The notes under the pieces: generated by a model
What the model was told of the DNA's origin: nothing
Databases searched by the model: none
Seen by the model: the letters and a program-made list of their open reading frames with translations, nothing else
Part shown: positions 8,012-15,795 of the stretch, one piece after another
How the letters are laid out: each line of letters starts with the position of its first letter
How positions within the stretch are numbered: the first letter of the stretch is position 1
Origin: Syntrophaceae bacterium UBA4059
Lineage (GTDB): Bacteria > Desulfobacterota > Syntrophia > Syntrophales > Smithellaceae
Direction: 5' to 3'
DNA: 32,572 nucleotides
Assembly: GCA_002382045.1 (NCBI GenBank)
Contig: DFZJ01000084.1
Span: forward strand, 1-32,572
Position numbers and translations under genes: made by a program

Positions 8012-9493
8012 TTACAGGATTTTGATATAAGCATCAACGATATCCGGATCAAACTGCGTATTCTTGTTCCGGATTAATTCTTCAACAGCATCTTCTTTCG
8101 AGAGGGCTGACCGGTAGGGACGGTTATTAGTCATCGCGTCAAAGGAATCCACGACGGATAAAATTCTTGCCAGAAAAGGAATATCAGGCCCTCTCAAACC
8201 CTGAGGGTAGCCGTTGCCATCCCAACGTTCATGATGACACTGAATTATCATTCTTTCTTTATCCAATAAAACGATCGATTTTAAAATATTTTCTCCGATC
8301 GTTGGATGATTTTTAATAACCATATATTCTTCATCCGTCAGTTTACCAGCCTTTAATAAAATACTGTCCGGGACGGCAATCTTTCCAACATCATGCAATG
8401 CGCCGGCAATTTTAATGCTTTCCAGGTCATTCGATGGACAGTTCATGCTGGCCGCTAAACGGATGGCCTCATTGGTCACACGCTGTGAATGTTCTTCCGT
8501 ATAATGATCCCGCGCCTGAATGGAAGATATCAATGATTTTAAAGTATCCATAATATTGAAAAAGATACTTTCATAGAGAATTTTATTTTCCAGATTCAAA
8601 GACGCCCGTTTGGTCAAACTTAAGATATGATGCAGATCTTTCTTACTGAAGACCTCCCTGTTTTTCTTTTTACGAATACTCAGGATCCCGAGAATGTTGT
8701 TGCGAATCATTAACGGAGCACAGATCAGCGATGGCGCCACTTCCGGATGGTCATTGGAATTAATCAGAACCGCTTCTTTGCGTTCAATAACCTCGTTGAA
8801 GACCATTTTCAGTGTTGGACTACTGGTATAATTATTGTGCATGCCCTCTGTATTGCCTTTTACGACTTTATCGTGAAATTCATTATCCTGCTCATCAAAG
8901 AGCATGATGGAACAGACTTCACCATCGACCAGTTTTAAGGCCAACTCTGCTATTTTATTAAATATCACATCATTATCCATGGGAGATCCTTCTATGGAAT
9001 CATAGATATATCCCTGCTTGGATAATTCATCCTTTTGATCATTTAATTTGTTTTGTTCCAGAATATTCCCCGAAGGTTCGCCCGGTAGCATATCTTTTTG
9101 TCGCAAATGGATATCGACTTTATAGAGCAGTTCATCAATATCGAAAGGCTTTGTCAAAAAATCAACTGCGCCCTTTTTGATGGCGTTAACGGTCAGATCG
9201 GTCGTTGGATTTCCGGTGATCATGATGACAGCAGATGAGGGATTGCGATCACGAATCAGACGAAGCAACTCCATACCACTCATACCCGGCATCATGATAT
9301 CACTGATGACCAGATCAAAATCGTTTTCGTCAAACATACGCAAAGCTTCTTTGCCATTTTCCGCTTCCGCTATTTGATATTGTGAGGATTGACTGAGTGT
9401 TTCGACAATGAGATTTCGAGTCGGTAAATAGTCATCGACAACCAGTATTTTTTTGAGCCCCTGCTTTTCATCTGGTTGAACTTTTCCGACCAT
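8012..9493 (-). CDS. Response regulator with receiver, GAF and HD-GYP domains (probable c-di-GMP phosphodiesterase)
   Basis: This is a 493-residue signalling protein. The receiver domain (about 13-125) has the acidic pair Asp20/Asp21, the phospho-acceptor Asp65 (VISDIMMPG) and Lys115 (FLTKP). A GAF-like domain follows (about 165-305). The HD-GYP domain (about 325-493) keeps the active-site residues: HS.RV, HDVGK (367), NHP, HHERWDGNGYP (420-430) and the late D..DAMT..RPYR. It should hydrolyse c-di-GMP, with activity set by phosphorylation and perhaps a GAF ligand. It lies 95 bases after the 71-residue gene and probably shares its sigma-28 promoter, which points to a late flagellar or chemosensory role. 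The start follows a GGTGGAG ribosome binding site. The partner kinase is not visible here. Confidence 0.9.
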   Translation of the reverse strand: MVGKVQPDEKQGLKKILVVDDYLPTRNLIVETLSQSSQYQIAEAENGKEALRMFDENDFDLVISDIMMPGMSGMELLRLIRDRNPSSAVIMITGNPTTDLTVNAIKKGAVDFLTKPFDIDELLYKVDIHLRQKDMLPGEPSGNILEQNKLNDQKDELSKQGYIYDSIEGSPMDNDVIFNKIAELALKLVDGEVCSIMLFDEQDNEFHDKVVKGNTEGMHNNYTSSPTLKMVFNEVIERKEAVLINSNDHPEVAPSLICAPLMIRNNILGILSIRKKKNREVFSKKDLHHILSLTKRASLNLENKILYESIFFNIMDTLKSLISSIQARDHYTEEHSQRVTNEAIRLAASMNCPSNDLESIKIAGALHDVGKIAVPDSILLKAGKLTDEEYMVIKNHPTIGENILKSIVLLDKERMIIQCHHERWDGNGYPQGLRGPDIPFLARILSVVDSFDAMTNNRPYRSALSKEDAVEELIRNKNTQFDPDIVDAYIKIL

Positions 9494-9588
9494 TACAGTA
9501 CTCCACCTCTCGATATTGTATCTATTGAAAAATTTCAGATAATTTATTATTTTTTTTATTGAAAAGACTTCTGGATAATGAGTATGCT

Positions 9589-9804
9589 TTAAATGTCTTT
9601 ATCCTTCAGGATCACATCGCGAAGATTGTAACTGATTTTTTCCAATTCTTCCGCTTTGTTAGATTCCTTTACGGATAAGGATACAACATCCCGGTATTGT
9701 CCATCAGAACTATTTTCATTAGGTTGTTCTGATGAAATCCGAACTTTACTTTGCCGGGTATATGCATTTAGCACACTATTAACTTGATAAGCCGTAACCG
9801 TCAT
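9589..9804 (-). CDS. Small FlgM-like protein of unknown function under a sigma-28 promoter
   Basis: I do not recognise this 71-residue protein with certainty. It starts MTVTAYQVNSVLNAYTRQ, has a polar middle, then DVVSLSVKE and a charged helical tail. The layout (short N-terminal 'v...Y..Q' segment, a hydrophobic-LS motif, then a helix) resembles small FlgM-type anti-sigma factors, but the tail is much shorter than in the clear FlgM encoded at 13814-14122. The frame stays open to a TTG at 9873, but AAGGG just before the ATG at 9804 and a sigma-28 promoter inside the upstream stretch (9842-9868) show that the ATG is the likely start. It lies between flgL and the HD-GYP regulator. Functions other than sigma control, such as an export chaperone, are possible. 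Confidence 0.7.
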   Translation of the reverse strand: MTVTAYQVNSVLNAYTRQSKVRISSEQPNENSSDGQYRDVVSLSVKESNKAEELEKISYNLRDVILKDKDI

Positions 9805-9841
9805 TTTTTTACCCTTAATTAAAGCCTTTGCCTTGTTTATT

Positions 9842-9868
9842 ACATCGGCATTAGAGGATAAAACTTTA
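9842..9868 (-). promoter_or_regulatory. Sigma-28 (FliA) promoter of the small-protein / HD-GYP / transglycosylase unit
   Basis: On the minus strand TAAAGTTT (9861-9868) is followed after 11 bases by GCCGATGT (9842-9849). The FliA consensus is TAAAGTTT-N11-GCCGATAA, so the -35 box is perfect, the spacing exact and the -10 box matches six of eight. The start would lie near 9835, about 30 bases before the ATG at 9804. It would drive the late accessory genes independently of flgL. Confidence 0.75.
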
Positions 9869-9946
9869 GACAAATATTGACATAAACAAGTTAAGCATAT
9901 GTATTTATAAGTTATATATTTTTATTTTTTATTGAATATCATTCAG

Positions 9947-11404
9947 CTATAAGTAATTCATGATCGTCATTTCACCAATTTTAGAAGCCATACTGTAGGA
10001 CGCCTGCATCGCAATTTGCTTCATCTGAAATTCCGTAATCAGCTGCGTCAAATCGGCATTTTCTATATCGGCTAACATGTTTGTAATCTGCAGATCGATT
10101 GTTTTATGATTGCTGGCGGCCAATTCCAGCGAACTTCTTTTAGCACCGGCTAATGTTTCAGACTGGAGGACTTGCGTTTCCAAAGTTTGCAATCTCTCCG
10201 TTTGAGCACTGATCAAATCTGTATCGTGAGCGCTCAAAGCATCTTTCAGCGCATAGAGGGTGCCTAAGAGGTCTACCGTTCCTGAGCCCTGGACACTGAC
10301 CGCACTTAACGCAGGTGTCATCGGGCTTCCTGTAATGGTAAATGTTGTAGTATCGCCCGAATTCCACTCACCGGATAAAGATAAAGTAATATCCACGTCC
10401 GCATCGCCATCAGCGTCAATACTAATGGAACTGGCATTCTGCGCAGTAATATTCATCGCTGGATAGTTTGGATTACTGGTGAGCGACCAACTGACAGCAC
10501 CCCGGGTCAGAACGATTGTATCGTCGGAAAGTAAAACACCTCCAGCAGCAATTACAGCGAAAGCAGAGGGCCCCGTAAAGGCATCCGCTCCGGTAATATT
10601 GTACACAAGATTGTTGTCTTTGCCAATTTGCACGGTCATAGCGTCGTCGTTACCATTATAATAACCACCTGTATTACCGTCTACCGTAAAAAAATCACCT
10701 ACCGAAAGTGTTCCACCAGCAAATGTCATGGTTATACCGTCACCTACGTTAACGGGGTGTCCAACTTGATTAGAACCCCATGTTTTACCGCCATCAGATG
10801 AAACCTGGTAGGTGGCAACACCCGGTTCACCATCGGCAACGATTCTGACGGCATAATTCTTATTTTCCGTTCCGATATATGTCCCGCTGACAGAAACATT
10901 GCCATCATAAGTATTGGTAGTTGCTTCGACTACCGTTCCGATACTGGCTGCACGATAAGCAGCCGTGAATGGCTGCGTGTCCGTCTTTGATCCGCTAAAC
11001 AGATAACTGTCACTCTGCTTGGTATTCATCAGTGACAGGGCTTCGTCAATTAAAGCGGAGACCGTAGCCGCCGAAATATCCATCGTCTCGGCAGACCCGG
11101 TGCCGGCTTCCGAAATCGCAATAGCTTCCGCATCGGCAACGACTTTCCTGATGGATGTCAGGACGGTTTCAGTCACGGATAGTGAAATGTCAGCGTCTGT
11201 TATATTAGTTTGATATTGTTGAATGGTATTAATAGCTGTCCGGAAATTCAAAATGTTGTTTGTCCCGATGGGATCATCCGAGGGGCGATTAATCATTTTC
11301 TGCGTGGACAATTTTTCCATCAACTTGCCATATTCAGTCTGAATATTGAACATGCTATTCGTAATCATATTAAATTTAATAGCTTCTGTTACCCGGTTGA
11401 TCAT
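9947..11404 (-). CDS. flgL: Hook-filament junction protein FlgL (HAP3)
   Basis: FlgL joins the hook-associated FlgK ring to the flagellin filament and is exported by the flagellar type III system. The N-terminal flagellin-type D0/D1 helices start with MINRVTEAIKF and contain LSTQKMINRPSDDP. The C-terminal helix ends with QLITEFQMKQIAMQASYSMASK. At 485 residues it is far longer than the ~317-residue E. coli protein because the middle carries beta-rich insertions. One (about 166-285) includes GTYIGTENKNYAVRI. Another (about 294-358) matches an insert in the neighbouring FlgK. It lies 21 bases after flgK and is probably transcribed from the flgM promoter. Confidence 0.95.
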   Translation of the reverse strand: MINRVTEAIKFNMITNSMFNIQTEYGKLMEKLSTQKMINRPSDDPIGTNNILNFRTAINTIQQYQTNITDADISLSVTETVLTSIRKVVADAEAIAISEAGTGSAETMDISAATVSALIDEALSLMNTKQSDSYLFSGSKTDTQPFTAAYRAASIGTVVEATTNTYDGNVSVSGTYIGTENKNYAVRIVADGEPGVATYQVSSDGGKTWGSNQVGHPVNVGDGITMTFAGGTLSVGDFFTVDGNTGGYYNGNDDAMTVQIGKDNNLVYNITGADAFTGPSAFAVIAAGGVLLSDDTIVLTRGAVSWSLTSNPNYPAMNITAQNASSISIDADGDADVDITLSLSGEWNSGDTTTFTITGSPMTPALSAVSVQGSGTVDLLGTLYALKDALSAHDTDLISAQTERLQTLETQVLQSETLAGAKRSSLELAASNHKTIDLQITNMLADIENADLTQLITEFQMKQIAMQASYSMASKIGEMTIMNYL

Positions 11405-11425
11405 AAAAATTACCTCATTTTGCAG

Positions 11426-13108
11426 TTAGCGTCCCAGATTGATTAATATGTCCATCAACTCATTGACTGTTGAAGTCATTCTACCGGCCGCGCCATAGGC
11501 CATTTGATATTTGATCAGATTCATCATTTCTTCATCCAGAGACACGCCGGAAAGTTGCTCCTTCTGATCGGTTTGCTGATTGAGAATGGCTGTCGTACTT
11601 GCAAGAGCCTGCGATGCATTATCGACATCCTGTCCCACACTGGCGATAAAAGCATTAAAGTAGCTGTCAATATTTGTTGTGCTGTCGCTTTTAGCCAGTC
11701 TGAATGTTATAGTGTTGCCATCGCTCCAAGTGCCTGTGAGATTCAAAGTAATATCAGCTGTTTTTTGACCATTCGTTAAAACACCGTCCAGATCAATCAT
11801 TACGGAACTGTCAGTAGAAGACGGCAATACCGTTAAGGACTCATATCCACCATTTAATGTTCCTGACAGGGTCCAACTACCTGCTGCACGTATGAGTACA
11901 ATATCACTTGTTGTATTTTTATAAGCCTGCCCAATGTTATCTACTTGTCCGGTTACGTTCGCTGTCAATATCGTCATTGATGCGTACATCTGATCGTTTT
12001 TGATATCGGTCATCGCGGTGGCATTATCACCGTCGGCGTTGACTGTGGCTGAGGCGGCAATTTTTCTTGTATCGGCTACAATCTCAGCGTTTACCTGCAT
12101 GTATCTTGCGTCTGCCGTTGCTGTAAAAAACAATTCGCCGGGATTGCCGTCCTGATCATAGCCCGCCGTGTGCAATTCATTAACTTTATTGATGATACTT
12201 GAAGCTGTTTGATTAAGTTGATCCAGGTAGGATGGGATAAGATTATCCCGAACTTCCAGCAGACCGGCAAGTTTTCCTCCCGTTATTTGATCGTTGATCG
12301 ACTTGGACGGATCTTCCGAAAAGACAATATCATATAAATTATTATTGTCTGGATTTCTATTGACTTCCAATTCCCAACTGTTGAAACCTTCAACCAGGGC
12401 TTTGCCATTCGCGGGAAGGGTAATATATAAGGATCCGTCACTCTTTTCGATGTAATTAACATCAATCAATCCACTTATTATCTTTAATAATTCTCCTCTT
12501 TGGTCCCTGACTGAAGAGGCACTGGTTCCCGCGCTTTCCGCGCTGACAATAGTTTCATTGTAATCGGCCATCTGTTGCAAAGCCATATTCAATGAGGATA
12601 CCGTATCTGCAATACTGTCATTGGCCACTATCTGGACATTTGTTAAATCTTCCCCCCGCCGATTAAATGCGTAAGCAAGATTCTGTCCTGTTGTAACAAC
12701 CATATTTCTCTTGGATATACTGGATGGTTCAACGGAAAGATTACCCCAGGCGTTGAGAAATGCACCCAACGCATCATTAATTCCTCCGCCGTTATTTTCG
12801 TTCAGAATCCCTTCAACACTGTTTAGCGAATCCTGTTGAGCGGTATAGTTTCCGACGGAAGATTGCTGACCGACAAGCTGAGCTTCAAGGAATCGATCAT
12901 ATATCCTTTCAACATCGGCAATCCGCACACCAACTTGCTCCTGTGCGGATGAAGCATCCTTTGTTCCGACGGATTCAAACATCGGGCGAAGTCTGGAATA
13001 ACCGGGCGTATTGACATTGGCGATATTGGAACCGGTTACATTAATGGCCGTCAAATTACTCAGCAATGCTTCTTTGGCTGTATATAGAACTCGACTGATA
13101 TCCGCCAT
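11426..13108 (-). CDS. flgK: Hook-associated protein FlgK (HAP1)
   Basis: FlgK caps the hook and forms the first junction layer to the filament. The N-terminus has the rod/hook signature INVTGSNIANVNTPGYSRLR and LQ-type helices. The C-terminus (EEMMNLIKYQMAYGAAGRM ... ELMDILINLG) is the typical D0 helix. At 560 residues it is close to E. coli FlgK (547), with a beta-rich segment at about 400-472 that resembles part of FlgL here. It starts 3 bases after the flgN stop codon, so the two are likely translationally coupled. FlgN is its expected chaperone. Confidence 0.95.
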   Translation of the reverse strand: MADISRVLYTAKEALLSNLTAINVTGSNIANVNTPGYSRLRPMFESVGTKDASSAQEQVGVRIADVERIYDRFLEAQLVGQQSSVGNYTAQQDSLNSVEGILNENNGGGINDALGAFLNAWGNLSVEPSSISKRNMVVTTGQNLAYAFNRRGEDLTNVQIVANDSIADTVSSLNMALQQMADYNETIVSAESAGTSASSVRDQRGELLKIISGLIDVNYIEKSDGSLYITLPANGKALVEGFNSWELEVNRNPDNNNLYDIVFSEDPSKSINDQITGGKLAGLLEVRDNLIPSYLDQLNQTASSIINKVNELHTAGYDQDGNPGELFFTATADARYMQVNAEIVADTRKIAASATVNADGDNATAMTDIKNDQMYASMTILTANVTGQVDNIGQAYKNTTSDIVLIRAAGSWTLSGTLNGGYESLTVLPSSTDSSVMIDLDGVLTNGQKTADITLNLTGTWSDGNTITFRLAKSDSTTNIDSYFNAFIASVGQDVDNASQALASTTAILNQQTDQKEQLSGVSLDEEMMNLIKYQMAYGAAGRMTSTVNELMDILINLGR

Positions 13109-13111
13109 GTC

Positions 13112-13663
13112 CTAGCCCTCCGTCCGCAGAAATCTGCCATTGGTACTGATTTCATTAATTTTACCCGTTCCGAGATAGACTCCGGACCGGTCAATCAGGG
13201 AGGAAATAAATTCAAGTGATCCTTTAACATTATTAATGGATACATCTAATAAATATTTGTTATCATCATTCATTCTGTTAATATCCCGTGCGATGCTCAA
13301 CAGATCACTTTTAAGATCTTCAATGACCTGTCTTTGTTCATTGACAGCATAACCAGCCAATGACATTAATCGAATGTCACCATCATCTATATCAAGATGG
13401 CGAGCGATTTTTTTTAAGATATTGGTGCGAACTTCTCCCAGAATTCGTGATTTTAGAATGATGTTTTCCTTTACGGCGTTGTTTTCATTTATTTTGGCGA
13501 GTGCAGCCGATTTCATGAGCATCGCTTTCTCGCATGCCAGATAATCTTTTAATTCACGATATATCGACAACTCTTTTCTTAAGACATCAATCAAGGATAC
13601 GAACAAACCCTCGGTCGCAGAGTCTTCCAGACAGTTAGCCACAGTGTTATATTGTTCTAACAT
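13112..13663 (-). CDS. flgN: Flagellar export chaperone FlgN
   Basis: FlgN keeps FlgK and FlgL soluble and delivers them to the FlhA gate. The 183-residue protein is almost wholly alpha-helical with heptad patterns. It has the typical N-terminal half ('L...L..E...Y..L..YL..EK..L', residues about 20-55) and a later NDDNKYLLDVSINNVK helix near 130-150. It lies between flgM and flgK, the standard position. It is about 40 residues longer than E. coli FlgN. A 150-base gap separates it from flgM, with no strong separate promoter. The family call rests on helical pattern and position rather than on a unique motif. Confidence 0.85.
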   Translation of the reverse strand: MLEQYNTVANCLEDSATEGLFVSLIDVLRKELSIYRELKDYLACEKAMLMKSAALAKINENNAVKENIILKSRILGEVRTNILKKIARHLDIDDGDIRLMSLAGYAVNEQRQVIEDLKSDLLSIARDINRMNDDNKYLLDVSINNVKGSLEFISSLIDRSGVYLGTGKINEISTNGRFLRTEG

Positions 13664-13813
13664 TTTATTTTCCTTATTTAATTTTAATTGACACCCTGGA
13701 CGTGAATCTGTTGGAACAGAAGACAGATAAACTACGATAACGCTTATCCGCCGGGAGGAAGATTATAACTAAGATGGCGATTGATTTGCCGGAATGATCC
13801 TCAGCCTACTTTG

Positions 13814-14122
13814 TTAGGCAAAGAGATCCACAAGTGATTCTCCCACCATCTTATTGGCAATCTCCGCTCCGCTCACGTTGTATGTGCCTTTATCTACCTG
13901 CGCCTTAATTTGCTGCACTTTTTCTTCGCGCACGTCAGGTACCTTGGACACTTCAACCTTTGCCTGCTGAATATCTTTTGCCATGGTGGACAAATCAACT
14001 GTTTCTTCCGGTTTCACTGCCGCAGAACCAGCCTGCTTATCAACTCCTGCTGACACATTTTCATTGCGTTGATATTGCTGGAGCATCTGCGCATTTACAT
14101 CTTTAACATCAGAAACATTCAT
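13814..14122 (-). CDS. flgM: Anti-sigma-28 factor FlgM
   Basis: FlgM binds and inhibits FliA (sigma-28) until the hook is complete, then is exported. The 102-residue protein has a disordered, Q/N-rich N-terminus. The conserved C-terminal half reads EETVDLSTMAKDIQQAK, then REEKVQQIKAQVDKGTYNV and a final ANKMVGESLVDL helix, all FlgM hallmarks. The ATG at 14122 is chosen because AAGGAGAGG lies just upstream. A longer frame to 14164 would begin upstream of the predicted transcription start. A sigma-28 promoter directly upstream suggests that flgM-flgN-flgK-flgL is FliA-dependent, giving the usual negative feedback. Confidence 0.95.
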   Translation of the reverse strand: MNVSDVKDVNAQMLQQYQRNENVSAGVDKQAGSAAVKPEETVDLSTMAKDIQQAKVEVSKVPDVREEKVQQIKAQVDKGTYNVSGAEIANKMVGESLVDLFA

Positions 14123-14154
14123 GAAACCTCTCCTTAGTTGTTGTCTTATGCACC

Positions 14155-14182
14155 CTATCGGCAAAATTGAGATATTACTTTA
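14155..14182 (-). promoter_or_regulatory. Sigma-28 (FliA) promoter of flgMNKL
   Basis: On the minus strand TAAAGTAA starts at 14182 (TAAA at 14179-14182) and GCCGATAG lies at 14155-14162. The -35 box matches six of eight bases and the -10 box seven of eight of the FliA consensus, but the spacing is one base longer than ideal. The -35 region overlaps the end of flgJ. Transcription would start near 14148, giving a leader of about 26 bases for flgM. Confidence 0.65.
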
Positions 14183-14522
14183 ATTTGTTTTTTACCTCCT
14201 GTGATGTTGCCGCGGTATTTGTTTTCGTAAGCTGTTCATATAAAACCTTCTGTAATCCCAAGCCATTGCCTTTTTCTGAAACTTTTTCTGCAAGTTTCTG
14301 ATCCATCATCATGGTATAAGTTTCTTTACCGTAATTGTTCATGCCGGTTTTATTCTCCGGAATGGTCTTACGCATGGTTTTGAGCAACTGATAGGTGAAA
14401 ATCGATTCAAAATCAGCGCAGGCTTTCTTTAATTTCTTTTGCTCTTCCTCATTGTATTTTGAAGAAGGCACTTTTTCATTGACCTGCGGTTGAACAGTTG
14501 CAATATTGATTGGCGATGCCAT
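14175..14522 (-). CDS. flgJ: FlgJ-type rod-binding protein, rod-capping domain only
   Basis: FlgJ acts as the scaffold cap for rod assembly in the periplasm. This 115-residue protein matches only the N-terminal rod-binding domain: KKLKKACADFESIFTYQLLK, then MRKTIPE and the YTMMMDQKLAEKVS...GLGLQKVLYEQL segment. E. coli FlgJ is 313 residues and carries a C-terminal peptidoglycan hydrolase that is absent here, as in many deltaproteobacteria. The stop is clean and no remnant of a hydrolase follows, so this is a natural single-domain form. It is the last gene of the flgF-flgJ unit, 19 bases after flgI. Confidence 0.9.
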   Translation of the reverse strand: MASPINIATVQPQVNEKVPSSKYNEEEQKKLKKACADFESIFTYQLLKTMRKTIPENKTGMNNYGKETYTMMMDQKLAEKVSEKGNGLGLQKVLYEQLTKTNTAATSQEVKNKLK

Positions 14523-14541
14523 TTTAATATTTCCTCACGGA

Positions 14542-15768
14542 TTAAATAATTTTAATATCAGCCTGAAGGGCTCCGGCCGCCTTAATCGACTGTAAAATGG
14601 TAATCAGATCGCGAGGCGAAACACCAATGGCATTCAACGCCCTGACCACGTCAAAAATAGTGACGGTTTGCGGAACCAGCATTAGTTGTTTTTTCTCTTC
14701 AGCGATTCCCACAGTTGTTTGTGTTGTTACAACCGTTTGTCCTCCCGGAACAATCGTTGTGCCGGGGGCAGGCGTAACGGGAGCCGGAGGACGACCGGCC
14801 TGGGCTCGAACCGTTTCAGCGCGTTCGGCAAGCGCTCTGCCGGCAAGCGGCGCGGGAGCAAACGGCAAGGGTTGGGAGACTTTCATGTCTTCTTTAATCT
14901 GGATGCTCAAATTGCCATGCGCAATCGCAACGGTTGAAATGCGTACATTCTCGCCCATCACGACCGTGCCCGTTTTTTCATTGAGGATCACTACGGCAGG
15001 TGTATCCACCGGAACATCCAGCGATTCAATATGATAAACCAGTTCAGACAATGTTCCGGCAAAAGAATCATTCGCCTTCACACGGACGGAAAAAGCATCC
15101 AGCTGCTTTGCTTCGGCAAAGGCCAGGGCTTTATTGATGGCGGATGTCATGCGGGTTGCCGTGGTAAAATCCGGCTGCTGCAGATTGATCATCAATACTC
15201 GTTTCGAATCAAAATTGTATACCAGTTCTTTTTCCACGGTCGCACCACTGGCTATTCGGCCCACCCTGGTATGATTTTTAACTACGCCGCCACCGGCGCC
15301 ACCCGCAGAATATCCGCCCAGCGATATAGCTCCCTGGGCGACCGCATAAACTTCACCATCTGCGCCGCGCAATAGCGTCATCAGCAGGGTTCCTCCCTGA
15401 AGACTTTTCGCCGATCCGACAGAGGAAACCATCACGTCAATCTTTGAGCCGTTTTTAGCAAATGGCGGCAATGTGGCGGTGACCATGACTGCGGCAATAT
15501 TGTCGGCTTTCAGGGCGGCGGTTTTGTCTTTCATCGATACCCCCTGACGGTTCATGATGCTGGCCAGTGACGCAGCGGTGTAAAGATTTTTTGCCAGATC
15601 GTCGCCGGTTCCAGCCAACCCCACGATCACGCCATAACCGATCAACTGGTTGTCCCGGACGCCACCGATCGATGCGATATCTTTTATCCGTGCGGCAAAG
15701 GAAACACTCGTCCAGATGAAAACCATAGCCAGTACGAGGAGGCTGATATTGAAGTGTTGTTTTTTCAT
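14542..15768 (-). CDS. flgI: Flagellar P-ring protein FlgI
   Basis: FlgI forms the P ring around the rod in the peptidoglycan layer. A signal peptide (1-25, ending SVSFA) is followed by RIKDIASIGGVRDNQLIGYGVIVGL-type sequence, the family signature. VVRALNAIGVSPRDLITILQ and the C-terminal ADIKII are also typical. At 408 residues it is about 40 longer than E. coli FlgI. The extra length is an Ala/Pro-rich insert at about 304-340, between the conserved VSQPLPF and GGQTVV segments. GGAGATC just before the ATG supports the start. It follows flgH by 27 bases. Confidence 0.96.
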   Translation of the reverse strand: MKKQHFNISLLVLAMVFIWTSVSFAARIKDIASIGGVRDNQLIGYGVIVGLAGTGDDLAKNLYTAASLASIMNRQGVSMKDKTAALKADNIAAVMVTATLPPFAKNGSKIDVMVSSVGSAKSLQGGTLLMTLLRGADGEVYAVAQGAISLGGYSAGGAGGGVVKNHTRVGRIASGATVEKELVYNFDSKRVLMINLQQPDFTTATRMTSAINKALAFAEAKQLDAFSVRVKANDSFAGTLSELVYHIESLDVPVDTPAVVILNEKTGTVVMGENVRISTVAIAHGNLSIQIKEDMKVSQPLPFAPAPLAGRALAERAETVRAQAGRPPAPVTPAPGTTIVPGGQTVVTTQTTVGIAEEKKQLMLVPQTVTIFDVVRALNAIGVSPRDLITILQSIKAAGALQADIKII

Positions 15769-15795
15769 ATTGATCTCCGATTATACTTTTTCATG

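Noticed and set aside
13744..13767. GCGGATAA and TATAAT boxes in the 150-base flgM-flgN gap as a second promoter
   Set aside because: The sigma-28-like -10 has no TAAA at the right distance and the TATAAT lacks a reasonable -35; the GATAAGCGTTATC palindrome explains part of the pattern.
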